Assembly: GCA_964531385.1 (NCBI GenBank)
Contig: CAZHGC010000005.1
Span: 62,001-126,000, forward strand
Source of the DNA: MGBC114079 sp964531385
GTDB taxonomy: Bacteria > Bacillota > Clostridia > Lachnospirales > CAG-274
DNA length: 64,000 nucleotides
Direction: 5' to 3'
Part shown: in pieces, positions 9,395-19,558 of the stretch
How positions within the stretch are numbered: the stretch's first letter is position 1
Layout of the letters: each line of letters opens with the position of its first letter
Program-made: the position numbers and the translations under genes
Notes under the pieces: generated by a model
The model's database searches: none
What the model was told of the DNA's origin: nothing
Seen by the model: the letters and a program-made list of their open reading frames with translations, nothing else

Positions 9395-10756
9395 ATGAAA
9401 GAGTTACAACTTGAAGAGGTTGTTTTTGCAGTTTGCGGAAAAGCGGTTAATTGCAATGAAAAAGCAAAAATTTTTAATGTTTCAACTGATTCCAGAAGCA
9501 TTAAAAAAGGCGATTTATTTATCCCTCTCAAAGGCGATAATTTTGACGGGCATAAATTTATTTGCACAGCTTTTGAAAACGGTGCGGTTTGCACGCTTTC
9601 CGAAATTGATTTGGACATCTCAAAACCATATATTAAAGTTGACGATACAAAAAAGGCTTTAGGGGCTTTGGCAGAATATTATCGTGGGCTTTTTGATATT
9701 CCTGTTGTTGCGGTTACGGGAAGTGTTGGAAAAACAACAACCAAAGATATTATATATTCAGTTTTGAAACAAAAATTCAGAACCATTAAAACAGAGGGGA
9801 ATTTCAACAATGAAATTGGAGTTTCGCTGACTGTTTTCAGAATTGAAGAAGATACACAGGCAGTTGTTTTGGAAATGGGAATGAACCATTTTGGTGAAAT
9901 TCATAATGTTTCGAAAATTGGAAAACCTGATATTGCTGTTATTACAAATGTTGGATATTCTCATATTGAAAATTTGGGAAGCAGAGAGGGCATTTTAAAA
10001 GCAAAATGCGAAATATTTGATTTTCTTAAAGAGGGCGGGCTTAAAGTTTTGAACGGTGATGATGATATGCTTGAAACCCTTAAAGGAAATGAAAGCAACG
10101 CTTGCTTCTATGGAACTTTATCAAAAAATAACGATTTCTATGCCGATGAAATTGAAGAAAAGGGCATTAAAGGAATTTGTTGTCAAATACATAAAGGCGA
10201 ACAAAAAATTTATGTTGAAATAAATGTTCCCGGAAAGCATATGGTTCTTAATGCTCTTTCGGCGGCGGCTGTTGGCGACAGGCTTGGAATTGATTTTTCT
10301 ATGATTAAAAAAGGTATTGAGGAATTTGAGCCGACAAAAATGCGAATGGACATTATTGAAACCGAAAAATATACGGTTATTAATGATGTTTATAATGCAA
10401 ACCCTGTTTCTGTGAAAGCGGGAATTGATGTTTTGGCAAAATCCGATTTGAGAAAAGTTTGCGTTTTGGGCGATATGTTTGAACTTGGCAATTTTGCACC
10501 GAAGCTTCACGAGGAAGTTGGCGAATATGCGGCAGAAAAAGAAATTGATGTTATTGTGTGTATTGGCGAGCTTTCGAAAAATATTTATGACGGAGCTTTG
10601 AAAGTTTCAAAAAATCAAAGCAATATATATTATTTTGAAACGCAAGAACAATTTTTTGATGAAATTAACAATATCTTGAAAGAAAAAGATATTATTCTTG
10701 TTAAAGCATCAAGAGGAATGAAGTTTGAGAAAACAGTTGAAAAAATTACGAGGTGA
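9395..10756 (+). CDS. murF: UDP-MurNAc-tripeptide:D-Ala-D-Ala ligase
   Basis: Mur ligase that completes the UDP-MurNAc-pentapeptide by adding D-Ala-D-Ala. The P-loop GSVGKTTTKD is at about residues 107-116. The central domain carries the GNFNNEIGVSLT segment typical of MurF, and the C-terminal domain has DVYNANPVS. Its 453 residues match the family. Start ATG 9395 follows the murE stop by two bases, with GGAGG at 9379-9383 inside the end of murE, so translation is probably coupled. Confidence 0.95.
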   Translation: MKELQLEEVVFAVCGKAVNCNEKAKIFNVSTDSRSIKKGDLFIPLKGDNFDGHKFICTAFENGAVCTLSEIDLDISKPYIKVDDTKKALGALAEYYRGLFDIPVVAVTGSVGKTTTKDIIYSVLKQKFRTIKTEGNFNNEIGVSLTVFRIEEDTQAVVLEMGMNHFGEIHNVSKIGKPDIAVITNVGYSHIENLGSREGILKAKCEIFDFLKEGGLKVLNGDDDMLETLKGNESNACFYGTLSKNNDFYADEIEEKGIKGICCQIHKGEQKIYVEINVPGKHMVLNALSAAAVGDRLGIDFSMIKKGIEEFEPTKMRMDIIETEKYTVINDVYNANPVSVKAGIDVLAKSDLRKVCVLGDMFELGNFAPKLHEEVGEYAAEKEIDVIVCIGELSKNIYDGALKVSKNQSNIYYFETQEQFFDEINNILKEKDIILVKASRGMKFEKTVEKITR

Positions 10757-10764
10757 GATAAACT

Positions 10765-11742
10765 ATGAATTTCGATGTTACTTCCGCAGTATATGCTATT
10801 TTGATTGCTTTTGTTGCAAATATTATTCTATGTCCTGTTATTATTCCTTTCCTTACAAGGCTTAAATTTGGGCAAAATGTTAGAGATGACGGGCCACAGA
10901 CGCACCTTGTTAAGGCAGGAACGCCAACTATGGGCGGAATTATGATTCTTATAAGTATGCTGATTGCATCAGTGTTTTTTTTGGAAGACAATATGGACGC
11001 TGTTATGGTTATTTTTGTTACGGTTGGTTATGGCATTATTGGTTTTATTGACGATTATATAAAAGTTGTAAAAAAACGCTCGCTTGGCTTTAGAGCATAT
11101 CAAAAGCTTATTTGTCAGCTTATTGTTACTGGTGTGTTTTTATATTACATTTATAATCACACAGATATTGGAACGGAAATTTACATTCCTTTTACAGACG
11201 GTGCAACTATTGAGCTTGGCTGGGTTTATATTCCGTTTTTCTTTTTTGTTATGGTTGGAACGGTTAACAGCGTTAATTTAACAGATGGACTTGACGGTTT
11301 GGCGGCAGGCGTTACAGTTTTGGTTACGGTATTTTTTATGTTTGTTGCAAAAGCTATGGACAGCGGTATTTTACCTGTTGCGGGTGCGGCAACGGGAGCT
11401 CTTATGGGATTTCTTCTCTTTAACGCATATCCAGCAAAAGTTTTTATGGGCGATACGGGTTCGCTTGCACTTGGCGGATTTATTGCAAGTATGGCAATTC
11501 TTATGAAAATGCCTATTGTTCTTGTTATTGTTGGTTTGGTTTATGTTGTTGAATCTTTGTCGGTTATTATTCAAGTTCTTTATTTTAAAGCTACAAACGG
11601 AAAGCGTATTTTTAAAATGGCACCAATTCATCACCATTTTGAACAATGCGGTTGGAAAGAAACAAAAGTTGTTACTTTATTTTATGTTGTTACGGCGATT
11701 TGTTGTCTTATTGGATTTTTGGCAACTAAAAACTTTTTTTAA
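10765..11742 (+). CDS. mraY: Phospho-MurNAc-pentapeptide transferase
   Basis: Polytopic membrane enzyme transferring phospho-MurNAc-pentapeptide to undecaprenyl phosphate to make lipid I. About ten membrane segments are visible. Conserved active-site regions include FIDDYIKV with the aspartate pair, NLTDGLDGLAAG, and the C-terminal histidine-rich MAPIHHHFE. It has 325 residues. A GAGGTGAGA site precedes the ATG at 10765, eight bases after the murF stop. Confidence 0.96.
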   Translation: MNFDVTSAVYAILIAFVANIILCPVIIPFLTRLKFGQNVRDDGPQTHLVKAGTPTMGGIMILISMLIASVFFLEDNMDAVMVIFVTVGYGIIGFIDDYIKVVKKRSLGFRAYQKLICQLIVTGVFLYYIYNHTDIGTEIYIPFTDGATIELGWVYIPFFFFVMVGTVNSVNLTDGLDGLAAGVTVLVTVFFMFVAKAMDSGILPVAGAATGALMGFLLFNAYPAKVFMGDTGSLALGGFIASMAILMKMPIVLVIVGLVYVVESLSVIIQVLYFKATNGKRIFKMAPIHHHFEQCGWKETKVVTLFYVVTAICCLIGFLATKNFF

Positions 11743-11769
11743 TTAATGTTTTTTCGGGAGGAATTTTTG

Positions 11770-13143
11770 ATGAATTTTAAGGGAAAAAAAATACTTGTTG
11801 TTGGAGTTGCAAGAAGCGGTGTTTCTGCGGCAGTATTGTTAAAAAAACTTGGTGCGGTTGTTACAATTTCGGATTCGAAAACAGAAGATAAAATTATTGA
11901 TGAAGTTAAAATTCTTAAAGAAAACGGAGTTGCTTTATATCTTGGAAAAAATCCTGATGATATTGCAAAAGAGCAAGATTTGATTGTTTTAAGCCCCGGT
12001 GTTCCTTGTGATTTGCCGTTTATTTTGGAAGCGGAAAAGGCAAAAATTCCGGTTTGGAGCGAAATTGAGCTTGGATACAGCGTTTGCCCTTGTCCGATTG
12101 TTGGAATTACGGGAACGAACGGAAAAACAACAACAACGGCTCTTGTTGGCAAAATTTTTAAAAATTTTAACGAAAAAACAGAGGTTGTTGGAAACATTGG
12201 CATTCCGTTTACGGAAAAAGTTCTTAATCTTGATACAAATAGTTTTGCTGTTGCGGAGCTTAGTAGTTTTCAACTTGAAAAAATTGTTAAATTCAAACCG
12301 ATTGTTTCAGCTGTTTTGAACATTACTCCCGACCATTTGAACAGACACAAAACAATTGAAAATTATACTCGTGCAAAAATGAGAGTTTTTGAAAATCAAG
12401 ACCAAAACGATTTTGTTGTTTTGAATTATAATGATTTGGCTTGCAGAAAAATGAAAGATTTTGCTAAATGTAAAGTTTTGTTTTTTGCAAATGCAAACTC
12501 TTTGGAAGAAATTGGACTTGAAGAGGGCATTTATTCAAACGGAGAAAGTATTTTTATTAAATTTGGAAAATATGACCAAAAAGTTATTGATGTTTCTGAG
12601 CTTAAAATACTTGGTCAGCACAATGTTGAAAATGCTATGGCGGCTGTTGGAATAAGCGTTGCTGCAGGAATTCCTATTGATGTTGTTATAAAAACTCTTA
12701 AAGAGTTTAAGGCTGTTGAACACAGAATTGAATATGTTGCAACAATTAATGATGTTGAATATTATAACGATTCGAAAGGAACAAACCCAGATGCGGCAAT
12801 TAAAGCGATTGAAGCTATGAAAAGACCTATTTTGCTTATTGGCGGAGGTTATGATAAAAAATCGGATTTTGACGAATGGATTAAAGCTTTCGATAAAAAG
12901 GTTAAATATCTTGCGGTGATTGGCGAAGTTAGTGACAAAATTATTGCAACTGCCGAAAAATACGGATTTGAAAATTATGAAAGAGCTGATTCTTTGCAAG
13001 AAGCTGTTCAAATGTGTTTTAAAAATGCAAAAAATGGCGATTGTGTACTTCTTTCGCCTGCTTGTGCAAGTTGGGATATGTTTGAAAGCTATGAGCAAAG
13101 AGGTAAGCTGTTTAAACAATTTGTTAATAATTTAGGTAGGTGA
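11770..13143 (+). CDS. murD: UDP-MurNAc-L-alanine:D-glutamate ligase
   Basis: Mur ligase adding D-glutamate to UDP-MurNAc-L-Ala. The N-terminal UMP-binding domain begins MNFKGKKILVVGVARSG. The ATP loop GITGTNGKTTTTAL is at about residue 110, and the carbamylated-lysine/metal region follows. I start at ATG 11770 because GGGAGGA at 11756-11762 lies seven bases upstream; a longer in-frame start at 11746 would place that site inside the coding region. The 457-residue length is normal. The stop overlaps the upstream region of the next gene. Confidence 0.95.
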   Translation: MNFKGKKILVVGVARSGVSAAVLLKKLGAVVTISDSKTEDKIIDEVKILKENGVALYLGKNPDDIAKEQDLIVLSPGVPCDLPFILEAEKAKIPVWSEIELGYSVCPCPIVGITGTNGKTTTTALVGKIFKNFNEKTEVVGNIGIPFTEKVLNLDTNSFAVAELSSFQLEKIVKFKPIVSAVLNITPDHLNRHKTIENYTRAKMRVFENQDQNDFVVLNYNDLACRKMKDFAKCKVLFFANANSLEEIGLEEGIYSNGESIFIKFGKYDQKVIDVSELKILGQHNVENAMAAVGISVAAGIPIDVVIKTLKEFKAVEHRIEYVATINDVEYYNDSKGTNPDAAIKAIEAMKRPILLIGGGYDKKSDFDEWIKAFDKKVKYLAVIGEVSDKIIATAEKYGFENYERADSLQEAVQMCFKNAKNGDCVLLSPACASWDMFESYEQRGKLFKQFVNNLGR

Positions 13144-13148
13144 TTTTG

Positions 13149-14297
13149 ATGCCTCAATCATTTAAAGACAATGACAACAGAGAAACCAAAATATTAGTAT
13201 CATCTGTTGATTATGCTGTTCTGATTTCAACCATTATTCTTGTCTTATTTGGCGTTATTATGGTTTTCAGTGCAAGTTATTATACCGCCGGAAACAGTGC
13301 CGATTGCAATTATGATATATATTATTATTTGAAAAAGCAAGGGCTTTGGGCTGCAATTGGTTTTGTTGTTATGTATTTTATAAGCAATTATAATTATAAC
13401 AAACTTAAAAAGCTTGCTTTTCCGTTTTACATATTATGTAATATTCTTCTTGTTTTGGTTCTTATAATCGGAAAAGAGGTGAACGGTGCAAAAAGGTGGC
13501 TTCAATTTGGCCCGATTGGATTTCAGCCTTCGGAAATTGCCAAAGTTTCTATGATTATATATCTTTCATATTTTGTTTCTAAACACAAAAAAATATTGAA
13601 CACTTGGAGGGGCTTTTTTACTTGCGCTCTTATAATTGCTTTGCCTGCGGCACTTATTGGTAAACAAAATTTGAGTACTGCCATTGTTACTATTACTATA
13701 GGAATGGCGATTTTATTTTTTGCAAGTCCGAGAATTATTTATTTTTTTGTCGCTGTTACGGCGAGTGGGCTTGCGGTTGCTGCAAAACTCTTTTTTGGAG
13801 AAAGTTTTAGAAAAGGACGAGTGATTGCTTGGTTTGACCCGTTTTCAGATGCAAGCGACAAAGGTTATCAAACAATTCAATCATTATATGCAATAGCCTC
13901 GGGCGGGTTGTTTGGCCTTGGGCTTGGGCAAAGCCGGCAAAAGCTTGGGTATATTCCGGAGGGGCATAATGACATTATATTTGCGATTATTTGCGAAGAA
14001 CTTGGGCTTTTTGGTGCGATTATTCTCGTTCTTTTATTTGCAATTCTTATTTGGCGGGGGGTTAGCATTGCACTGCATTCAATTGATATGTTTGGTTGTC
14101 TTGTTGCTTCCGGAATTGTTACAATGATTGCAGTTCAAGTTTTTTTAAATATTGCGGTTGTTACAAATTTTTTCCCGAACACAGGAATTCCTCTTCCGTT
14201 TATCAGTTATGGAGGTACAGCTCTTGTTTTTTTGATGGGTTCGATTGGCATACTTTTAAATATTTCAAGGTATTCAAAAGCTGTTGGTAAACGATGA
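13149..14297 (+). CDS. ftsW: SEDS-family peptidoglycan polymerase (FtsW/SpoVE)
   Basis: Polytopic SEDS glycosyltransferase that polymerises lipid II together with a class B PBP. Ten or so membrane segments are visible, with conserved loops GPIGFQPSEIAK and the C-terminal PFISYGGTALVF. Its place directly after murD in a cluster headed by a spoVD-type PBP matches Bacillus spoVE, so SpoVE (cortex synthesis) is as likely as FtsW (division). ATG 13149 has AGGTAGG eight bases upstream; a GTG at 13140 overlaps that site and is rejected. The usual following genes (murG, murB, ftsQ) are absent; the cluster ends here. Confidence 0.9.
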   Translation: MPQSFKDNDNRETKILVSSVDYAVLISTIILVLFGVIMVFSASYYTAGNSADCNYDIYYYLKKQGLWAAIGFVVMYFISNYNYNKLKKLAFPFYILCNILLVLVLIIGKEVNGAKRWLQFGPIGFQPSEIAKVSMIIYLSYFVSKHKKILNTWRGFFTCALIIALPAALIGKQNLSTAIVTITIGMAILFFASPRIIYFFVAVTASGLAVAAKLFFGESFRKGRVIAWFDPFSDASDKGYQTIQSLYAIASGGLFGLGLGQSRQKLGYIPEGHNDIIFAIICEELGLFGAIILVLLFAILIWRGVSIALHSIDMFGCLVASGIVTMIAVQVFLNIAVVTNFFPNTGIPLPFISYGGTALVFLMGSIGILLNISRYSKAVGKR

Positions 14298-14400
14298 TTT
14301 TGACAAGGCCTGATTTGTGGATTTGAACTATGTTTACGATTACAATTATTAGTGCATTTTAGAATTTATGAGTTTTTGTGGGTTTGGCTTTTTATGTTTG

Positions 14401-14437
14401 AGCTGTCAAATAAATTATGGTTATTTGGCAGCTTTGT
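14401..14437 (+). terminator. Hairpin after the peptidoglycan cluster
   Basis: A 13-bp stem (14401-14413 with 14421-14433, one G-T pair) with a 7-base loop is followed by a short, imperfect T-run. This is a probable terminator for the spoVD-ftsW transcript. The remainder of 14298-14503 holds only AT-rich leader sequence for the next gene. Confidence 0.55.
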
Positions 14438-14503
14438 TATAACAGAGCCATAATTAAATTATGTTGGCTGTCTTAGAATTTATATTTTTTGAGAGGGTAT
14501 GAA

Positions 14504-17500
14504 ATGAAACCGATTAAACTTAAAATTAAAGGATTTAACAGTTTTTTTAAAGAGCAGGTTATTAATTTTGAAAAATTGACCGATAAGGGGATTTTTGGGA
14601 TTTTTGGACCAACAGGAAGCGGTAAATCATCAATTATCGATGCTATGACATTTGCTCTTTACGGGAATGTTGCAAGATATGACGGCAACGAAAGAAGAGC
14701 ATTTATTAACACAAATTCAAATAGTGCAGTTGTTGTTTTTGAATTTTCGTTGACCCTTGATAAAGTTATTTATTATGAGGCATCTCGTGAGATTAAAAGG
14801 CGTGAAAGTGGAACCATTGTTCATAATGCAAGGCTCTTGAAAAAAGATGACGGCGAAGAAAGCGTTGTTGCGGAAGGGTCTGCTGATGTTAATTCTGAAA
14901 TTGTTAAAATTATTGGTCTTGATTATAAAGATTTTATACGTTCGGTTGTTTTGCCGCAAGGGAAATTCAGTGAGTTTCTTATGCTTAAAAATTCTGACAG
15001 ACGAAATATGCTTGAAAGAATTTTTGGGCTTGAAGAATACGGAAGCTTTTTGAGTAATTCTTTAAGTGAAAGAAAGAAGACTCAAGAAAAAATTGTTAGT
15101 GATATTAAAAGCAAGCTTGATATTTTTGCTGATATATCGAAGGAAACAATTTTAAATTATGAAAAAGAATTGGACGAAAAAAGAACGATTTTTTCCGAAA
15201 GTAAAAAGAATTTGGCAGATAAGAAAATATTTTTTGAAAAATGTAAACATTATGTTGGTTTGAAAAAAGAATTTGATGTATATTCTTTAAAAAACGATGA
15301 ACTTAATTTGAAAAAAACTGAAATCGATAAAAATTCAAAATTGCTTGACAGGGCGAAAAAAGCCGATAATGTTTATTCGGTTTTATTGTCATATAAAGAT
15401 ATTTCCAAAAATTTAAAAAAGGCGGAAGAAGAACTTTGTGTTGCTGAAAAAGAGTTTAAAAATTCCGAAAATGGTTTTTCTGTTGTGAAAAAAGAATTTG
15501 AGGATTTTATAGCAGAAAAAAATGCAAAGTTTCCTAAAATTATTCAAAAAGAAGCTGAACTTTTGCAAGCTGAAGAACTTCAGAAAAATTTGGATATTGT
15601 TGAAAAAGAAAGACAAAAACTTATTGAACAATACAAAATTAAAAATTCCGATTTGAAAGAAAAAAGAATAAATTTGGAAAAAGAAAACGAAGAAAAAAAG
15701 CTTGCAGATTATGAAATTAAAAAAATTGGAGAAAAACGAAAAGAATATGTTATTGAGCCGGAATATCGAAAAGATATTGAATATGCCAAAAATATTGAAA
15801 AAAATTATTTGGACATTTTGGAAAGAAAGAAAAATGAGGAAGAAAACAGGGAAAATATAATTAAAAAAAGAAATTTGGAAAATGAAAAATTTTCTGTTGT
15901 TGAAAAAGAATATTTGGAAATAAATTCGATTGCGGAAGGACTTAAAAAAGAAAGAGAGACTTTGGAGAATAAATCGAATTTTGATTTTTCGGAAATTGTT
16001 AAAACAAAGGGCAAAATTGAAGAGGAACGAAATTTATTTTTTAATTTGAGCGAAAGTTACAAAAAATATATTGCTTTGAAAAATGACTTTGAAGATATTC
16101 TTGCGAACAAAAAGAATGCTGAAAAAATTTTTTCTGAAATTTTAATTAAAGAAAAAGAAGAAAATGCAAATTTGAAAAAAATTATTGAAAAAGTTAGAAT
16201 TATTGAAAACAAAGAATTTATTTTGGAGCTTGCATCGAATTTGTGTGAGGGCGAGCCTTGCCCTGTTTGTGGTTCGGTTAGCCACCCAGAGCCCGCCCAA
16301 AAGGCGTATGCCGATTTTGCCGAAAAGTTGTATGAAGAAAAAGACAACGCAGAAAAAATTTGCGAGGAAATGACCTGCAGAAAAAATGATATTGAAAAAG
16401 AAATTATGGGGTTTGAAGTTAATTTAAAAAGAATTGAAAAAGAGCTGTCTTTTTTTGATGAAAATGTTAGAAATTTTAATATTGAAAAAGAAAAAGAGAT
16501 TATTGAAGTAAAAGTTGAAAATTTTGAAAAAAAGCACAAAGCATATGAAAAATGGCTTGAAAATAAGCAGGTCATTGAAAAAAGAGAAAAAGATGTTAAT
16601 TTAAAAATTAATGAAATTAACGTTTCTTTTGTTGAAATTAAAAGCAATCTTAAAAATTATTTCGAAAATATTAAAAAAATCGATGATGCTTTAAATTCAA
16701 TAAACGAGGAAAAAAAGAAGCTTGAAGCCGAACTTGACGCATTTAAAAATAAATTTGGAATTTTTGATTTTAATAAAGAATATTTGAAAATTGTTGAATT
16801 TGAAAAAATAAAAAATGATTTGGATTTTGCAGAACAAAAAAACAGAGATGTTTCTTTGAAAAAACAAAAAAATGTTGATGAGCTTAAAGCGGTTATTTCT
16901 TGCTTTGAGAGCGAAATTCAAGCAATTACGGCTTCGGGAAAGGAAAAGAAATCATTTATTGAACAAAATCAAGAAATTGTTAAAAAAATATGTGGGGGAA
17001 AAGAACTTTACTCATATATAAAAGAAAATTTGGAAGAAAAGACTTTTTTTAAAAAAAATGAAGATATTTGGAAGAAAAAGTTTGATGATTTTGAATTGAA
17101 AAAAAATATTTGCTCTGAAAAGAAAATTAAAGCGGAAAAAGAAACGGATACATTAAAAAAAATTGAAGAAAAAAGTTTTCGTGAATTGGAAAAATTGCTT
17201 GCCGAAAACGGATTTTTAGATGTTGACGATGCTGAAAGGGCATATATTGAAAAAGAAAAGAGGATTGGCATTGAAAAAGAAATTGATAAATACAACGAAG
17301 AATTAAAGGAAATTTCTTTGAATTTAAAAAAACTTTCTTTGGAAATGGAAAAATCCGAAGTTTTGTGCAGTGAGTCGGATATTTTGAAAATTAAAACCGA
17401 AACGGAAGAACTGGATTTTTTAATTGAAAAAGTTATTGGCGAAATTGGTCAGCTTGAAAGCAAGATAAAAGAAACACAAGAAAATCTTGCAAAAGCTGAT

Positions 17501-18079
17501 GGGCTTAAAAAAGATTTGAAAAAAGAAAGCCACAAACTTGATTTAATTTTGGATTTGGCGAACACGTTGAAAGGCAACAGATTTGTTGAGTTTGCGGCAA
17601 AAAAACAGCTTTATTATATTACTTGCGAGGCATCGGACAGGCTTAGAAAAATGACAAAAGGACGCTATTGCGTTGAACTTGACGGAGATGATTTTGATTT
17701 TGAAAGCGGAGACGGAAAAGTTGTTGAAACGGCTAATTTTGTTATTCGTGATGATTTTAACGGAGGTGCAAGGCGAAACCCGAAATCGTTATCCGGCGGG
17801 GAAGTTTTTTTGACATCTTTGAGTCTTGCGTTGGCTTTGTCGAGCAAAATACAGCTTAAAAATCACGCACCTTTGGAAACGTTTTTCCTTGATGAGGGCT
17901 TTGGAACACTTGATTCCTCGGTTTTGGATATTGTGATGGACAGCCTTGAGCAACTTTCTTGGGAAAAAATAAACGTTGGGATTATTACGCACGTTGAAGA
18001 AATTAAAAATAGGGTTCAATCTAAAATTATTGTTGAACCGGCAAACGAAGTTGAGGGAAGTAAAATATATGTTGAATGA
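14504..18079 (+). CDS. sbcC: SbcC-like SMC-family nuclease subunit
   Basis: ATPase subunit of the SbcCD (Rad50-Mre11-type) complex, which opens DNA hairpins and blocked ends. The Walker A loop GPTGSGKSS is near residue 35. Long, lysine- and glutamate-rich coiled-coil arms surround a zinc-hook CPVC (about residue 585). The signature SLSGGEVFL is near 1095 and Walker B FLDEGFGTLD near 1128. At 1,191 residues it is at the long end of the family. Start ATG 14504 follows GAGAGGG at 14491-14497. The partner nuclease gene sbcD, normally immediately upstream, is not in this window; the preceding gene is ftsW. A recN-like or other SMC ATPase is excluded by the zinc hook and length. Confidence 0.9.
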   Translation: MKPIKLKIKGFNSFFKEQVINFEKLTDKGIFGIFGPTGSGKSSIIDAMTFALYGNVARYDGNERRAFINTNSNSAVVVFEFSLTLDKVIYYEASREIKRRESGTIVHNARLLKKDDGEESVVAEGSADVNSEIVKIIGLDYKDFIRSVVLPQGKFSEFLMLKNSDRRNMLERIFGLEEYGSFLSNSLSERKKTQEKIVSDIKSKLDIFADISKETILNYEKELDEKRTIFSESKKNLADKKIFFEKCKHYVGLKKEFDVYSLKNDELNLKKTEIDKNSKLLDRAKKADNVYSVLLSYKDISKNLKKAEEELCVAEKEFKNSENGFSVVKKEFEDFIAEKNAKFPKIIQKEAELLQAEELQKNLDIVEKERQKLIEQYKIKNSDLKEKRINLEKENEEKKLADYEIKKIGEKRKEYVIEPEYRKDIEYAKNIEKNYLDILERKKNEEENRENIIKKRNLENEKFSVVEKEYLEINSIAEGLKKERETLENKSNFDFSEIVKTKGKIEEERNLFFNLSESYKKYIALKNDFEDILANKKNAEKIFSEILIKEKEENANLKKIIEKVRIIENKEFILELASNLCEGEPCPVCGSVSHPEPAQKAYADFAEKLYEEKDNAEKICEEMTCRKNDIEKEIMGFEVNLKRIEKELSFFDENVRNFNIEKEKEIIEVKVENFEKKHKAYEKWLENKQVIEKREKDVNLKINEINVSFVEIKSNLKNYFENIKKIDDALNSINEEKKKLEAELDAFKNKFGIFDFNKEYLKIVEFEKIKNDLDFAEQKNRDVSLKKQKNVDELKAVISCFESEIQAITASGKEKKSFIEQNQEIVKKICGGKELYSYIKENLEEKTFFKKNEDIWKKKFDDFELKKNICSEKKIKAEKETDTLKKIEEKSFRELEKLLAENGFLDVDDAERAYIEKEKRIGIEKEIDKYNEELKEISLNLKKLSLEMEKSEVLCSESDILKIKTETEELDFLIEKVIGEIGQLESKIKETQENLAKADGLKKDLKKESHKLDLILDLANTLKGNRFVEFAAKKQLYYITCEASDRLRKMTKGRYCVELDGDDFDFESGDGKVVETANFVIRDDFNGGARRNPKSLSGGEVFLTSLSLALALSSKIQLKNHAPLETFFLDEGFGTLDSSVLDIVMDSLEQLSWEKINVGIITHVEEIKNRVQSKIIVEPANEVEGSKIYVE

Positions 18080-18122
18080 TTATCGCATAATTTAGCAAAA
18101 TTGTTTTGGAAAGGAAAAAAAT

Positions 18123-19457
18123 ATGTATTCACTTAGAGATAAAAAATTTTTAAAGCTTGCGGCAAATTTGGCAATTCCGATAATTTTACAGGATATTTTA
18201 AATTCATCGGTTAATATGGTTGATACATTTATGATTGGTAGACTTGGAGAAAGCGAAGTTGCGGCTGTTGGGCTTGCAAATCAAGTTTTTTTCATATATC
18301 AGCTTATTCTTTTTGGAATTACAAGCGGTTCGGCAATATTTATGGGTCAATATTGGGGAAAAAGAGATACGGCCAATATTCACAAAGTTATGGGAATAAG
18401 TATGTCGTTAAGTTTGTTTTTTGCAACGTTGTTCAGTATTGGGGCGTTTTTTATTCCCGAAAAAATAATGGAATTATATTCTCAAGATGCAAACGTTATA
18501 GCTCTTGGTTCACAATATCTTGAAATTATAATTATCAGTTATTTTTTCAGTGCAATAATATTGTCGATAAATGCTGCACTTAGAGCAACCGAAACTACTA
18601 AATTGCCGATGTGCACAACGTTTATTTCACTTTTTTCAAATATAATATTTAATTATATTTTTATATTTAAACTTGGACTTGGTGTTCGTGGGGCTGCAAT
18701 TGCAACGGTTATTGCACGTTCGATAGAACTTGTTTGTCAGTTGTTTTTTATATACATTTTAAAAACGCCTGTTGCGGCAAAAATTTCAAGCTATTTTAAA
18801 GCAGACAGAAATTTTTTGAAGGTCTTTTTTAAAATGACAATTCCTGTTATATTGAATGAATTTATGTGGTCGTTTGGAACTTCGATTTACAATATGGCGT
18901 ACAAATATAGCGGAACGGAAGCACAAGCGGCTGTTCAAATTTCTTCAACAATTCAAAATCTTTTTGTTGTTATGGGAACGGGAATGGGATTTGCTTGCAG
19001 TATAATGGTTTCAAACGCACTTGGTGCGGGAGACATAAAAAAGGCAATTTCTTATTCAAGAAAGTGCTTGAAATTATCTGTTCTTTTAAGTGGTTTTATG
19101 GGAGTTGTTCTTTTCTTCTCAACAGATTTTATATTAATGTTTTTCGATGTTTCGGAAACGGTTAAAGAATATGCGTATTGCTTGTTTATTGTAACAGCAG
19201 TTGGAATTGTTATAAAAACTTACAACTATACAACGATTATTGGAATTTTGAGAAGCGGAGGAGATACAAGATTTTGTCTTTTTATTGATACTATCGGTGT
19301 TTGGCTTATTGGAATACCTCTTGCTTTTATCGGCTCTAAATTTTTAAATCTTCCGATATATGTTACGGTTGCGTTGGTTTATACCGAGGAAGTTATGAAA
19401 TTGTTTACAACAACCGCAAGAGTTATGAAAAATAAATGGGCAAAAACGATTATATAA
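18123..19457 (+). CDS. MATE-family multidrug/metabolite exporter
   Basis: Twelve-helix Na+- or H+-coupled exporter of 444 residues in two pseudo-symmetric halves. The first helix carries IPIILQDILNSSVNMVDTFM, typical of the DinF/NorM-like MATE group. ATG 18123 is preceded by GGAAAGGAAA, and the gene starts 43 bases after sbcC, with which it may be co-transcribed. The substrate cannot be inferred. A second, distinct MATE gene lies at 40198. Confidence 0.9.
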   Translation: MYSLRDKKFLKLAANLAIPIILQDILNSSVNMVDTFMIGRLGESEVAAVGLANQVFFIYQLILFGITSGSAIFMGQYWGKRDTANIHKVMGISMSLSLFFATLFSIGAFFIPEKIMELYSQDANVIALGSQYLEIIIISYFFSAIILSINAALRATETTKLPMCTTFISLFSNIIFNYIFIFKLGLGVRGAAIATVIARSIELVCQLFFIYILKTPVAAKISSYFKADRNFLKVFFKMTIPVILNEFMWSFGTSIYNMAYKYSGTEAQAAVQISSTIQNLFVVMGTGMGFACSIMVSNALGAGDIKKAISYSRKCLKLSVLLSGFMGVVLFFSTDFILMFFDVSETVKEYAYCLFIVTAVGIVIKTYNYTTIIGILRSGGDTRFCLFIDTIGVWLIGIPLAFIGSKFLNLPIYVTVALVYTEEVMKLFTTTARVMKNKWAKTII

Positions 19458-19558
19458 CACAGGATATCGATTAAACTGACAGTCATTAAAATTTATTTTG
19501 CCGAAGCTTTGAAAAACAAGCTTGGGTTAATATTTTGTTTTTATGAAAGGTTGTTTTT

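Noticed and set aside
16057..16647. Long open frame on the - strand opposite sbcC
   Set aside because: It is a shadow of the lysine/glutamate-rich coiled-coil coding strand, with phenylalanine/serine-rich nonsense composition and no ribosome-binding site. Many similar antisense frames across the window were rejected for the same reason.
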